From: Paenibacillus pabuli
GTDB taxonomy: Bacteria > Bacillota > Bacilli > Paenibacillales > Paenibacillaceae
NCBI RefSeq assembly: GCF_039831995.1
Contig: NZ_JBDOIO010000004.1
Span: 248,001-312,000 of the forward strand
Reading direction: 5' to 3'
DNA length: 64,000 nt
Made by a program: the position numbers and the translations under genes. Under the pieces are notes generated by a model that worked only from the letters and a program-made list of their open reading frames with translations, searched no databases and was not told the origin of the DNA. This document shows, in pieces, positions 1 to 8,943 of this stretch. The stretch's first letter is position 1; every line of letters starts with the position of its first letter.

Positions 1-756
1 CTCTTTCTGTTTGGTGCACTCGTTGCAGGAATCATTGCTACCTTCGGGATATCATGGATCACCCGGTATTCACGAATTAAGCAGGATGCAGCGATGGGGA
101 TTGTGCTGACGGTATTCTTTGGCATCGGTGTAGTCATGCTGACCCGCATCCAGCACGGGGCCAGCGGAAGCCAAAGCGGGCTTGATAAATATTTGTTTGG
201 TCAGGCAGCCTCCATGGTGATGACGGATGTATACGTCATGGGCGGTGTCTGTCTCGTTTTACTCATTGCCTGTCTAGTATGGTTCAAGGAATTTAAGCTC
301 GTAAGCTTTGACCCTGGATTTGCCCGGGGCATGGGGTTGCCTGTAGCGATGCTGGAACAGCTGATCTTGCTGCTGACAGTCATCGCGGTTGTAGCGGGAA
401 TTCAGGCAGTCGGAGTCGTTCTCGTCGCTGCCTTGCTCGTAACACCCGCGGCAGCAGCGCGCTGCTGGACCGATTCACTTGCACTTATGGTGGTGCTTGC
501 AGGCATATTCGGTGCTCTGAGTGGTGCCACAGGCACCATTTTCAGTACGTTCGTTCCTAATCTGCCAACAGGACCTGTGACAGTTCTTGCAGCTACGATA
601 TTATTTGCCGGTTCGGCGCTGCTTGCACCGCGTCGGGGATTACTGGCTCGCCGTTTGCGAAGCATGCAGGCCAAATCGGCTTATCTTCGAGAAGAGCGTG
701 CTACGCTGCAGACACTTTCCGCCCAAGGAACACAGCAGGAACGGGGGGAGTTGTAA
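1..756 (+). CDS. Mn/Zn ABC transporter permease, MntC-like (5' end outside window)
   Basis: The reading frame is open from the first base, so the gene starts left of the window; only the C-terminal ~251 residues are seen. Several long hydrophobic helices and the ABC-3 family pattern (an FDPGFARGMG segment followed by a helix pair rich in small residues, VGVVLVAALLVTPAAAAR) identify a membrane subunit of a manganese/zinc/iron chelate importer. A charged cytoplasmic tail of ~40 residues follows the last helix, as in MntC-type permeases. The stop overlaps the next start (TAATG), so the two permeases are translationally coupled. The ATPase and metal-binding lipoprotein are expected upstream, outside the window. 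The metal cannot be told from the permease alone. Confidence 0.85.
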   Translation, partial: LFLFGALVAGIIATFGISWITRYSRIKQDAAMGIVLTVFFGIGVVMLTRIQHGASGSQSGLDKYLFGQAASMVMTDVYVMGGVCLVLLIACLVWFKEFKLVSFDPGFARGMGLPVAMLEQLILLLTVIAVVAGIQAVGVVLVAALLVTPAAAARCWTDSLALMVVLAGIFGALSGATGTIFSTFVPNLPTGPVTVLAATILFAGSALLAPRRGLLARRLRSMQAKSAYLREERATLQTLSAQGTQQERGEL

Positions 757-1628
757 TGGCTACATTTTGGATCATATTAACGGCGGTACTGGTTTCGTCT
801 GCATGTGCTATTCTCGGCTGTTTCCTTATCCTGCGGCGAATGGCGCTGGTTGGGGATGCCATCAGCCATGCCGTGCTTCCCGGGATTGCCATTGCTTTTC
901 TGTGGAGCGGTTCCAGGGATTCCTTATGGATGCTGCTCGGGGCCACAATTTTCGGCCTGTTAACGGTGTTCTTCATTCAAAGCCTGCAGGCCGGAGGGCT
1001 GTCTTCCGATGCATCCATTGGCATTGTATTCACGGCACTCTTTGCCGTTGGTGTCATTCTGATCAGTCTCAATGCCCAGCATATTGATCTGGATCTGGAC
1101 TGTGTGCTTTTTGGTGAGATCGCCTACGTACAGTGGGATACATTAACTCTTGGGGGCACCGATGTCGGGCCAAGGGCGGTTTGGATGCTGGGTATTACGC
1201 TGCTGGTCATCCTGGTTGTCATCGGACTGTTCTATAAACAGTTCAAACTGTGTGCCTTCGATCCGGCGCTGGCAGCTGCCTGCGGTATTCCGGTCGTATT
1301 GTTTCACTACCTGCTCATGGGGCTTGTTTCCATGACGTCCGTGGCTTCATTTGAAAGTGTGGGGTCCATACTCGTGGTGGGCATGTTGATTGTTCCAGCG
1401 GCGACAGCTTATCTGCTCACGGATCGTCTCGGTAGAATGATTCTGTACAGCGTACTGGTAGGTGCTGCTTCCTCGGTTGGAGGCTACATGATGGCTTATG
1501 CAATGGATGCTTCCATAGCAGGCTGCATGGTGGCGGTAGCTGGAATCCTATTTGTTTTGGCACTCTTGCTGTCTCCGAAGCATGGTATAATACTCCGCTA
1601 CGCTCGTCGTAAATTCGCCACACGTTAA
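756..1628 (+). CDS. Mn/Zn ABC transporter permease, MntD-like
   Basis: 290 residues, the usual length for an ABC-3 family permease (ZnuB/MntD/TroC group). About eight or nine hydrophobic helices; the conserved LRRMALVGDAISHAVLPGIA segment near residue 30 and an FDPALAAACGIP segment near residue 165 are family signatures for the region that contacts the ATPase. It overlaps the preceding permease gene by one base, so the two probably form a heterodimeric channel, as MntC/MntD do in Bacillus. An intrinsic terminator follows directly, so this is the last gene of the metal-uptake operon. No metalloregulator box is visible because the promoter is outside the window. Confidence 0.88.
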   Translation: MATFWIILTAVLVSSACAILGCFLILRRMALVGDAISHAVLPGIAIAFLWSGSRDSLWMLLGATIFGLLTVFFIQSLQAGGLSSDASIGIVFTALFAVGVILISLNAQHIDLDLDCVLFGEIAYVQWDTLTLGGTDVGPRAVWMLGITLLVILVVIGLFYKQFKLCAFDPALAAACGIPVVLFHYLLMGLVSMTSVASFESVGSILVVGMLIVPAATAYLLTDRLGRMILYSVLVGAASSVGGYMMAYAMDASIAGCMVAVAGILFVLALLLSPKHGIILRYARRKFATR

Positions 1629-1640
1629 GAACTATATACA

Positions 1641-1667
1641 AACCGTCTGCATACGCAGGCGGTTTTT
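1641..1667 (+). terminator. Rho-independent terminator of metal ABC operon
   Basis: Ten-base-pair stem (AACCGTCTGC / GCAGGCGGTT, one G-U pair) with a 4-nt loop and a T run, 12 nt after the permease stop. Confidence 0.85.
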
Positions 1668-1937
1668 GACGTTTAGGATGAGTAGGATATCGGGTATGAC
1701 ATTCATATGGACGAGGATTTTCCTCGTTTTGGTCAAGCAGTTGAGTGCATATGATCTGGTCTCCCTTTAAATCGTTGTTTGGATTGATCGTTATTTTGTT
1801 GCATCTGGATGATCTGTGGTAAAATGTCGTTAGCTGTGACGTCCGGAGCGTCCGCCTCCTGCGGATACCGGGCGGTCTTTTTGTGAGAGTTTGGATAGGG
1901 ATATTTAGAGAGAGAGACAACTGAGGAGGAATACTGC

Positions 1938-2687
1938 ATGAGTGAACTTAAATACAAATTGCTGGCGCTGGACATGGACGGAACATTGCTCAACGATAAC
2001 CATGAAATAACCCAGGAAACCGCCAAGTGGATACAGATTGCCATTCGGCGCGGGGTGCACGTGTGTCTGTCCACAGGAAGAGCCGTATTCCATGCGATGC
2101 CGTATGCGGTACAGCTTGGACTGGAAACGCCGATGGTTACGGTGAATGGCAGTGAAGTCTGGAAAGCTCCGCATGACCTGCACATTCGTCATCTGATGGA
2201 CCCGGCCTTAATCCGTACCATGCAGGAGATTGGTGAGAAATATAACAGCTGGTACTGGGCATATTCCGTAGAGGAACTGTTCAACAGAGATCGTTGGACG
2301 GACAATATTGAGGGACTGGAATGGTTGAAATTTGGTTTCAACACCGAAGTTGATGAAGTCCGTCATCAGATCATGATGGAATTGCAGCAGCTGGGAGGCC
2401 TTCAAATGACGAATTCCTCACCTGTTAATATTGAGATTAACCCGGCTGGCATTTCGAAAGCGAGTGGCGTGGCTGAAGTCTGCAAACTGCTGGGGATAGA
2501 AATGTCCGAAGTCGTCGCAGTCGGAGATAGTCTGAACGATCTGGCCGTGATCGAGGCGGTAGGTTTGGGCGTTGCCATGGGGAACGCACAGGAACAAGTG
2601 AAGGAAGCCGCTGACCTGATTGTGGCGAGCAACAACGAAGATGGAATTGTGGAAGTTATTCGTGAGCACATTTTGAAGGGGGAATAA
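1938..2687 (+). CDS. Cof-type HAD-IIB family phosphatase
   Basis: 249 residues. HAD motif I (LALDMDGTLLND; Asp12 nucleophile, Asp14), motif II (LSTGR, residues 44-48), motif III Lys174 and motif IV (GDSLND, 196-201) are all present. The C2B cap between motifs II and III makes it a Cof/YidA-type sugar-phosphate or nucleotide phosphatase. Soluble cytoplasmic enzyme; substrate not predictable. The start has a GAGGAGG Shine-Dalgarno 8 nt upstream. It is followed after 3 nt by a DUF456 membrane protein and then a flippase gene, so the three are likely co-transcribed. Confidence 0.9.
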   Translation: MSELKYKLLALDMDGTLLNDNHEITQETAKWIQIAIRRGVHVCLSTGRAVFHAMPYAVQLGLETPMVTVNGSEVWKAPHDLHIRHLMDPALIRTMQEIGEKYNSWYWAYSVEELFNRDRWTDNIEGLEWLKFGFNTEVDEVRHQIMMELQQLGGLQMTNSSPVNIEINPAGISKASGVAEVCKLLGIEMSEVVAVGDSLNDLAVIEAVGLGVAMGNAQEQVKEAADLIVASNNEDGIVEVIREHILKGE

Positions 2688-2690
2688 CCT

Positions 2691-3182
2691 TTGCTTGCAA
2701 CCGTTGGCTGGATTTTAATTGTGCTTTTGTTTGCAGTAGGGATGGCCGGAACGGTATACCCGATACTGCCTGGAGCTATAGCGATCTTTTTCGCCTTTCT
2801 GGTCTATGGCTGGTTCTTCAGTTTCGATCCGTTCGGCGTATGGTTCTGGATTTTCCAGATTCTAATCGTGGTGGTATTGTTCGTAGCTGATTATGTGGTT
2901 AGTGCATGGGGGGTTAAGAAGTTTGGAGGCTCCAAGCTATCCACAACCCTGAGTACGATTGGTGTCATTATTGGTCCATTTGTCATTCCGGCATTCGGGT
3001 TGGTACTTGGACCATTTATCGGTGCATTTATCGGGGAATTGATCGGCGGATCTTCACCTTCCAAGGCTACGAAGGTAGGGTTCGGTTCTGTCGTCGGTTT
3101 GTTTACCAGTACGGTAATGAAAATTATTTTGCAAATCGTAATGATTGTTCTGTTTGTTATCTGGGTGGCAAGATTCGCATAG
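2691..3182 (+). CDS. DUF456 family membrane protein
   Basis: 163 residues, almost entirely hydrophobic, with about five membrane helices. The central glycine-rich run (GPFIGAFIGELIGG near residue 105) is typical of DUF456 proteins (B. subtilis YqgC is a family member). The start is TTG, preceded by GAAGGGGG at 8 nt. It lies 3 nt after the HAD phosphatase stop. No biochemical function is known for the family. Confidence 0.82.
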   Translation: MLATVGWILIVLLFAVGMAGTVYPILPGAIAIFFAFLVYGWFFSFDPFGVWFWIFQILIVVVLFVADYVVSAWGVKKFGGSKLSTTLSTIGVIIGPFVIPAFGLVLGPFIGAFIGELIGGSSPSKATKVGFGSVVGLFTSTVMKIILQIVMIVLFVIWVARFA

Positions 3183-3242
3183 ACGTTCGGGATTGGCTTC
3201 AACCGGATGCACGTCCGTGTGGGGGAAAGAAGGGGAATTAGT

Positions 3243-4871
3243 TTGTCTAAGAAGGAAACATTCATTAAGGGTACGCTCATTCTGGCGGCAGCTGCACTCA
3301 TTGCCAGAGTACTTGGTCTCGTGCAGCGCGTGCCGCTGGAGCATATCCTTGGCGATATCGGTAACGCATCGTTTACCATCTCCAATACGGTATACTTAAT
3401 GCTGTTAACTGTCGCTACTGCGGGAATTCCAAGCACGCTCAGCAAGATGGTGTCTGAACGTTACGCGCTTGGACGTGCGGGAGAAGCACAGCAAATCTAT
3501 AAGGCTGCCTTGATCTTTGCTGCGGTAGCCGGGGTTGTTATGTCAGCCTTACTGTGGTTTGCAGCACCTTATTATGCAACGTATGTATCCAAGGTACCGG
3601 AAGCGGTTAGCGCGATTCGGGCTCTTGCTCCGGCGCTGCTGCTCTTCCCGGCTATTGCCATGATGCGTGGTTACTTCCAGGGACGCGGCAATATGACGGC
3701 AGGCGGCATTTCACAGATTGTGGAGCAGTTTGCCCGCGTAGGTACAGCCATTATCGTGGCGTATGTCATGCTGCAATGGAATTATGATGATAGAACGATC
3801 GCTGCAGGAGCTTCATTCGGTGGTGTACTAGGTAGCATCGGTGCCTTTGCCGTGATGCTCTACTTCACCTTGAAGCTGCGCCGCAGTGACCGTGCCGCAC
3901 AATTGAACGTTGTGCGTGCAGAGCAACTGCCGATGCGAGGGATTTACAGTGATATCTTTAAACTATCAATTCCCATTGTGTTATCGTCTCTTGCGGTTCC
4001 GGCGATTAACTTTATCGATTCATCGCTTGTGGTCCCGCTACTCAGCGGCCGCATTGGGCTGGAAGAGGCCACAGGGGTGCTCGCCATTCTTGGTGCGAAA
4101 GCTCAAAGTATTGCAGGGATTCCGCCCATTCTGGCCATTGCGTTAAGCCAATCGCTCGTTCCCGTCATTTCGGCAGCTTTTGCACGCAAAGATGAGGCCC
4201 ATCTGCAAAATCAAATTACGCTTGCGATGCGCATTTCGATTCTGACAGGCATGCCGATTGTCATTGCCCTGTGTGCAGCAGCCTATTCGGTGAATGGTTT
4301 GCTGTTCAGTACGCTGGATGGAACACCGATCATTACGTTGTTGACTTTTGGCACCATTTTCCAAATTACCATGATGACCACAAACTCCATTTTGCTTGGT
4401 GTTGGTAAACCACGGATTACGATGATCAGTGTAGCTGCAGGAATTATCGTAAAATTTGTGGCAAGTCTAATCCTGGCTCCGATGTTTGGCATCTATGGGA
4501 TCATCATCGGAACAGCGTTATGTTTCCTGGTGATTACGTATCTGAATCTGCGAGTACTGAGAAAAATCGTAAACTTCTCGATCATGGGTGATCGCTGGAT
4601 CGGGTTCGTCGTGACCGTCCTGCTTGCTGCAGGTATCGGTTTTGGCGCCAACTGGGCTGGTAATTGGATCTTTGGCTTATTTCTGCCAGCACGAGTTTCC
4701 TTCCTCATGACATGTTTGGTTGTCGGTGTGCTTGTTGTAGCAGTATACCTGGTGATGCTTGTCATCCTTCGCGTATTGCGCAGAGATGAACTTGGCAGCT
4801 ACCCGCGTATTCTGCAAAAGATACTGCGGCCGCTTATGCGTCTCCAGCGTGGTACGGGTCAGAGAGCATAG
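3243..4871 (+). CDS. MOP-superfamily lipid/polysaccharide flippase (MurJ/SpoVB-like)
   Basis: About 542 residues with 14 predicted membrane helices, typical of polysaccharide-biosynthesis MVF/MATE-fold exporters. The N-terminus from the chosen TTG start (SKKETFIKGTLILAAAALIA) matches the YtgP/SpoVB group, which flips lipid-linked cell wall precursors (YtgP acts as the MurJ lipid II flippase in B. subtilis). The TTG at 3243 is preferred because AGAAGGGG lies about 7 nt upstream; an in-frame ATG at 3207 lacks a convincing site. The arginines of the first helix region (ARVLGLVQRVPLE) fit a MurJ-type cavity. The substrate could equally be another undecaprenyl-linked sugar. Confidence 0.85.
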   Translation: MSKKETFIKGTLILAAAALIARVLGLVQRVPLEHILGDIGNASFTISNTVYLMLLTVATAGIPSTLSKMVSERYALGRAGEAQQIYKAALIFAAVAGVVMSALLWFAAPYYATYVSKVPEAVSAIRALAPALLLFPAIAMMRGYFQGRGNMTAGGISQIVEQFARVGTAIIVAYVMLQWNYDDRTIAAGASFGGVLGSIGAFAVMLYFTLKLRRSDRAAQLNVVRAEQLPMRGIYSDIFKLSIPIVLSSLAVPAINFIDSSLVVPLLSGRIGLEEATGVLAILGAKAQSIAGIPPILAIALSQSLVPVISAAFARKDEAHLQNQITLAMRISILTGMPIVIALCAAAYSVNGLLFSTLDGTPIITLLTFGTIFQITMMTTNSILLGVGKPRITMISVAAGIIVKFVASLILAPMFGIYGIIIGTALCFLVITYLNLRVLRKIVNFSIMGDRWIGFVVTVLLAAGIGFGANWAGNWIFGLFLPARVSFLMTCLVVGVLVVAVYLVMLVILRVLRRDELGSYPRILQKILRPLMRLQRGTGQRA

Positions 4872-4903
4872 GTTATAAGCTGAAAATTTTGTAAAATGAG
4901 TAC

Positions 4904-4940
4904 AAGCTCTGTCTGCTGCATAAGCGGACAGGGCTTTTTT
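4904..4940 (+). terminator. Rho-independent terminator after flippase gene
   Basis: Stem AGCTCTGTC / GACAGGGCT (one G-U) extended by inner GC pairs, then TTTTTT. It ends the HAD-DUF456-flippase unit and faces the convergent minus-strand gene. Confidence 0.82.
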
Positions 4941-4992
4941 AATTTTTATTGTAAAAACAACCGAATTCGATCAAAGGGATATCCTAGGACAC

Positions 4993-6264
4993 TTAATGCA
5001 GTAAAGCCTTGGCATCATGGGCAACGGCCGTTTTGAGCATCCCATATCGATGTTCATGGCTCATTTCAAATAACCAGGGACGACGCGGTGCGCTGAGGTG
5101 TCCAAGACTATCCCGATTCTGCAGCCAGTCCTTTCTCGTAATCGGTTCATATGGCGTGTCTTTCCATACGGTGAGCAGCTCTGGGCTGTATAATCGCCCA
5201 CCTTCAGACATCCATTCACGTTCCAGCAGTTCCTGACTGTAGAATTTCGAATCTGCTGCTCCCTCCAAGCTCGTTGTGAATAAACCCGGCCAATATTCAG
5301 CCCGCGAACCTCTATGGGGAACGGAACGGGCAAACTCCAACACTTGTGTGTACACCTGCTCAATGCCAAATAGCATAGCGTACAGGCTTTTGCCAAACAT
5401 GATCCGCTCGTCCAGCCTGCCGAAATGTTCGATCACCCTACCGGCGAGTCCTTTCCCGCGGCCAAGTGGAAACACAATATGATTAAGCCCGGCGAGATTG
5501 TGCAAGTGAAATGCAGGCTTGGACAATACTTCCTTTTGAAAATAAGGATGCTGTACAACCCGGCTCTCAATATAGTTTTGCTCATTAATAATTAATGCCA
5601 CACTAAGCAGGGAACTGCACCGGTCCAACCAGAACCGCTCCCAGATCGGTGTCATGAACGCCGATACATGAAAATGGGACAGCAGGTGGAAGCAGCTGCG
5701 CCCGATTCGCCTGCTGTTCATGTAGAGCAGAAGCTGAGGATAGGCATCTTGGAAAATGAGCGCATTACAGCGCTCAAGCAACCGATACATATGTTCTCTA
5801 TCCGTCTGGTTTTGCAGGTTATGCATCAGGTTGCTCTGCAGATCGGTCATATGATAACCGCCATTGCGGGAGACCAAATGGGCAAGCAGGGCCCAATGCA
5901 GCTCGGGATATTGGTCATAACACGCCAGATAGGCTGCCGTACGCGTGATGTTGCTCCGATTATTTTCGATCGTCAGGGTTTTAATTTCTTCCAGAATGAT
6001 GCAATCCTCTTCACATACTGGGGCACTTTTGGCATGGCGGGCCGAAGCTGTCTCCGTACCGGGTAACAGACGTTCAACTTCCCCCTTCAGCGTCTCAGCC
6101 ATTTCAGCATCCCAAGCCAAATCACGCGAAGGATGACGAAGCTGGCCAGAAGCCTGCCATGCAGCCTGTTTGCCACGCCATACTTCTCTGGCGGCTCCAG
6201 GAATGGAACGAACAATACGGAAGAGCGAATCACGGGATAGAGCAGCGTTTCTGGTGGGAGTCAT
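4993..6264 (-). CDS. DUF2515 family protein (YppC-like)
   Basis: 423 residues, soluble, no signal peptide. The segment NRSNITRTAAYLACYDQYPE near residue 103 and several Trp/His-rich stretches (ELHWALLAHLVSRNGGYHMTD) resemble DUF2515 proteins such as B. subtilis YppC. Function unknown; conserved in endospore-forming Bacillales. Monocistronic on the minus strand, convergent with the flippase gene. Family assignment is from memory of the pattern, not from a search. Confidence 0.68.
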   Translation of the reverse strand: MTPTRNAALSRDSLFRIVRSIPGAAREVWRGKQAAWQASGQLRHPSRDLAWDAEMAETLKGEVERLLPGTETASARHAKSAPVCEEDCIILEEIKTLTIENNRSNITRTAAYLACYDQYPELHWALLAHLVSRNGGYHMTDLQSNLMHNLQNQTDREHMYRLLERCNALIFQDAYPQLLLYMNSRRIGRSCFHLLSHFHVSAFMTPIWERFWLDRCSSLLSVALIINEQNYIESRVVQHPYFQKEVLSKPAFHLHNLAGLNHIVFPLGRGKGLAGRVIEHFGRLDERIMFGKSLYAMLFGIEQVYTQVLEFARSVPHRGSRAEYWPGLFTTSLEGAADSKFYSQELLEREWMSEGGRLYSPELLTVWKDTPYEPITRKDWLQNRDSLGHLSAPRRPWLFEMSHEHRYGMLKTAVAHDAKALLH

Positions 6265-6383
6265 ACGCTTGCCATCCTTTCATCATGGTTGGTTTTAAAC
6301 TAAGTATGTGCTGAATATTTGACTTCCACTCGGCAATTTGCTTCACTAAGGATAAGACAAGGTACAGAAAGGAAGATGTTGTC

Positions 6384-6728
6384 ATGGAACAGATTACATC
6401 CAAACCTGCGTTTGATGTGGCCATTCAATCCCCTCGGCTTACCGTAGCGGTATTTAAGGCAGATTGGTGCGGGGATTGCAAGTACATTGATCCATTTATG
6501 CCTGAAGTAGAGGAAAAATTTGCTCGCGTTTTAACGCTGGTTGAGGTGGATGTGGACCAGGTGGGTACCGTTAGTGAGGAACAAAATATTTTGGGTATTC
6601 CAAGCTTTGTTGCATACACCGATGGCCGCGAACTGGTTCGCTACGTGAACAAACTTCGCAAGTCGAGAGAAGAGATTGAGCAATTTCTGCAGCGTGCAGT
6701 TGAAGTGTACAACACGATTCATAAATAA
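6384..6728 (+). CDS. Thioredoxin-like protein
   Basis: 114 residues with a thioredoxin fold pattern: beta strand, FKADWCGDCKYIDPF with the CxxC redox pair (Cys-Gly-Asp-Cys) near residue 31, and the cis-proline strand GIPSFVAY near residue 74. The CGDC active site differs from the CGPC of canonical thioredoxin, pointing to a thioredoxin-like (YtpP/YbdE-type) disulfide reductase. Cytoplasmic, no signal peptide. AAAGGAAG precedes the ATG. Single-gene unit ended by the terminator at 6764. Confidence 0.87.
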   Translation: MEQITSKPAFDVAIQSPRLTVAVFKADWCGDCKYIDPFMPEVEEKFARVLTLVEVDVDQVGTVSEEQNILGIPSFVAYTDGRELVRYVNKLRKSREEIEQFLQRAVEVYNTIHK

Positions 6729-6763
6729 AGGCAGACGAGTGAATTCATCTGTGAATTCCAATG

Positions 6764-6800
6764 AGCGCCGTTTCTCTAGAAAAGAGGAAATGGCGTTTTT
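6764..6800 (+). terminator. Rho-independent terminator of thioredoxin-like gene
   Basis: Hairpin CGCCGTTTCTCT / AGAGGAAATGGCG (one bulge) followed by TTTTTATTTTT. Confidence 0.75.
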
Positions 6801-6921
6801 ATTTTTGCATTTTCGGGGGACAATAAAAAGGTACATATGAAAGGGATGACTTGCTGGTCAATCTATCGACAGACGTTAACATTTTGTCACAAAGCGAGGC
6901 GTCAATGACACATTTATCCGG

Positions 6922-6953
6922 TATAATGAATTTAGTTGTGAAATAAGTGTCAA
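6922..6953 (+). promoter_or_regulatory. ctaA promoter -10 and Rex-like box
   Basis: TATAAT at 6922-6927 without a good -35 is followed at 6936-6953 by an 18-mer matching 15 of 18 positions of the Rex consensus TTGTGAA-N4-TTCACAA; the left half TTGTGAA is perfect, the right half is weak. It would lie just after the transcription start. ctaA is a respiratory gene, which makes redox control plausible, but the right half-site is poor. Confidence 0.4.
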
Positions 6954-7016
6954 AGTATCGAAACAAGCGGAGAGATCGTTCTTCGCCATCTTAAACCAAC
7001 AGCGGGTGAGAAAAAA

Positions 7017-7955
7017 TTGAAGCACTTAACCTTGTTTAAATGGTTAACCGTATTAACTTGTCTTGTTATGTTCTTGGCTACGTTCGGCGGTGGGGTCGTT
7101 ACCAAAACGGAATCGGGACTAGGGTGTGGCACGGAGTGGCCTTTATGTAATGGTAAACTCGTTCCTGCACATACTGTAGCCTCACTGATTGAATATTCGC
7201 ATCGCGCGGTCAGCGCATTGGCAGGATTGCTCTCCATTGCCTCTTTTGTTGCATTCCTACGATATGGCAAATCACGTCGTGATCTGCAATTGTTTTCATT
7301 CTTAACGTTAATCTTCGTTATTATCCAGGGAATCATGGGGGCCTTTGCCGTCGTCTTCTCCCAATCATCGGCGGTCATGGCGCTGCATTTCGGTTTTGCC
7401 CTGATTGCCTTTGCCAGTTCCCTGATGATGGCTCTCGGTATTAGGCAGGAGGCACGTCATGGTGGCCTCGAAAGGTTAAACAAGTACCCACGGGTTAGCA
7501 AAAACTTCCGCAACCTGGTGTGGTTCTCAACCATCTACACATATCTTGTGGTATACACAGGGGCCTTTGTGAGTCATACCGACTCCGCTGGGGGCTGCTC
7601 TGGCTTCCCGCTCTGTAATGGCCAGATCATACCTGAACTGTCCGGTGGCGTGGCCGTAGCCTTTGCTCACCGAGCAGCCGCTGCCTCCCTTGTTATTGTG
7701 ATTGCGATCCTGGGACATTATGCATATCGTAAACATCCGGATAACACGGAACTTCGGGCGTTGGGCGTAGTGTCTGTGGTGCTCATTCTGCTTCAAGTAC
7801 TGATTGGTTTTGGCATGATGCTTACCATCAACCGTCCGGAAGTGTACATGTTCGTGGCTCTGGCTCACATGCTTGATATCGCCATACTGTTCGGTATACT
7901 AACCTATATGAGTTTTCTGGTGTACAAGCTTCATCGGCCAGCTGATCGTTTCTAA
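7017..7955 (+). CDS. ctaA: Heme A synthase CtaA
   Basis: 312 residues, eight membrane helices in two homologous four-helix halves. The first half carries ESGLGCGTEWPLCNG (Cys37/Cys44 pair on the extracytoplasmic side) and EYSHR (His62); the second half repeats GGCSGFPLCNG and AFAHR. These are the paired cysteines and heme-ligand histidines of Bacillus-type CtaA, which converts heme O to heme A for aa3/caa3 terminal oxidases. The start is TTG with a GGGTGAG-like site. ctaB is not adjacent in this window. Confidence 0.95.
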   Translation: MKHLTLFKWLTVLTCLVMFLATFGGGVVTKTESGLGCGTEWPLCNGKLVPAHTVASLIEYSHRAVSALAGLLSIASFVAFLRYGKSRRDLQLFSFLTLIFVIIQGIMGAFAVVFSQSSAVMALHFGFALIAFASSLMMALGIRQEARHGGLERLNKYPRVSKNFRNLVWFSTIYTYLVVYTGAFVSHTDSAGGCSGFPLCNGQIIPELSGGVAVAFAHRAAAASLVIVIAILGHYAYRKHPDNTELRALGVVSVVLILLQVLIGFGMMLTINRPEVYMFVALAHMLDIAILFGILTYMSFLVYKLHRPADRF

Positions 7956-7996
7956 CATTTTATTGAATGTTCAGCCGTTCATGCGGTTTCCAAATG

Positions 7997-8047
7997 CAAA
8001 GTCCACCATCCAATGATGTACATCATTGGACAGGTGGACTTTGTTTG
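7997..8047. repeat. Long near-perfect hairpin after ctaA
   Basis: CAAAGTCCACC (7997-8007) pairs with GGTGGACTTTG (8033-8043) and the inner CCAATGATG pairs with CATCATTGG around a 2-nt loop: 20 base pairs with only a small internal loop. The following TTTGATG is a poor T tract. Probably the ctaA terminator or an mRNA 3' stabiliser; it works as a hairpin on either strand. Confidence 0.7.
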
Positions 8048-8168
8048 ATGTCAGGCGGGTCAGGGCACCCTAATGTCAAGCAGCGACCATACGTTTACTC
8101 TGATTCCGATTAGGTTTAATATTATAAATCATCATATTGATCAGCAGAGTGGAAAGAGGAGGCTGTAT

Positions 8169-8897
8169 ATGCTGCGAACGTTGCTGGGTGAATTGCCGCG
8201 CCAGAATGAGGGAGTATTGGAAGAAGCGATCGAGTCCATGGTGGAGACGCTGGGACTTTTACAACGACAGCTGGATTTGAATCAGGACCCGACTCACGAT
8301 TATCGCAAACTTTACGTATGGACGCAGGGATTGATCTCCTCACTGGATGAGCTGGAGCAGGCCTGTTTCGCTGCTTCCCACTTTCGCCAGAAGGTCAGGG
8401 CTGGCTCCACCGATGATATGACCATTGAAGAGAAGGCAGAGTATGCCCGTTACGTGTACTTTTACAAAGATGGATTCATTCGTTGTTTTGCGATTCTCGA
8501 CAAGACGGGCACGGTATTGAATGAAATATTTAATTTGAACACGTCTAATGTAAAATCCCATTTTTCGTATTTTACCGTACTGAGACAGTTTGGCTATGCC
8601 AAAATGCATAATGATCTTGCTGTTGAATTAATCAAAATCAAGGATGCTTACCGGGAACCGATGAGCAAACTGCGCAAACGGCGGAATATGGAGATTCACT
8701 ACATGAACTCCGAGATGCAGGATGATCTGTGGCAGCTCCATCAGACCTTGCAGGGGAAAGTGAAGCTCGAAGATCTGGATCAGCACCTGGAGGAAATGCG
8801 TCAGGGCGTCGATATGGTTTGCGAAACGCTAAAAGCGGCATATGGTTACATCAACAGGATGTGGCACAAGCAGGGCATGTCCGAGCTGGCAAAGTAA
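8169..8897 (+). CDS. HEPN domain protein, Cthe_2314-like
   Basis: 242 residues, all-helical. The motif Arg172-Asn173-Met-Glu-Ile-His177 matches the RNxxxH catalytic signature of HEPN RNases, and the overall pattern resembles the Cthe_2314-type HEPN family. The start is placed at ATG 8169 because AGAGGAGG lies 6 nt upstream; an in-frame ATG at 8073 would add 32 residues but has no site. No minimal nucleotidyltransferase or other antitoxin partner is adjacent; the gene stands alone between the ctaA hairpin and the S-box promoter. Possible roles are an RNA-cleaving stress protein or a non-catalytic RNA binder. Confidence 0.7.
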   Translation: MLRTLLGELPRQNEGVLEEAIESMVETLGLLQRQLDLNQDPTHDYRKLYVWTQGLISSLDELEQACFAASHFRQKVRAGSTDDMTIEEKAEYARYVYFYKDGFIRCFAILDKTGTVLNEIFNLNTSNVKSHFSYFTVLRQFGYAKMHNDLAVELIKIKDAYREPMSKLRKRRNMEIHYMNSEMQDDLWQLHQTLQGKVKLEDLDQHLEEMRQGVDMVCETLKAAYGYINRMWHKQGMSELAK

Positions 8898-8914
8898 TTG
8901 TGAAATATTTACCT

Positions 8915-8943
8915 TTGACAAAGCGGAATACTTGGATTATACT
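8915..8943 (+). promoter_or_regulatory. Sigma-A promoter of met operon
   Basis: TTGACA (8915-8920), 17-bp spacer, TATACT (8938-8943). It lies ~75 nt upstream of the S-box aptamer and fits a leader transcript start near 8950. Confidence 0.88.

Noticed and set aside
8899..8920. Rex-like TTGTGAAATATTT near the met promoter
   Set aside because: The right half-site is missing (about 10 of 14 fixed positions), and a Rex role at an S-box operon has no support.
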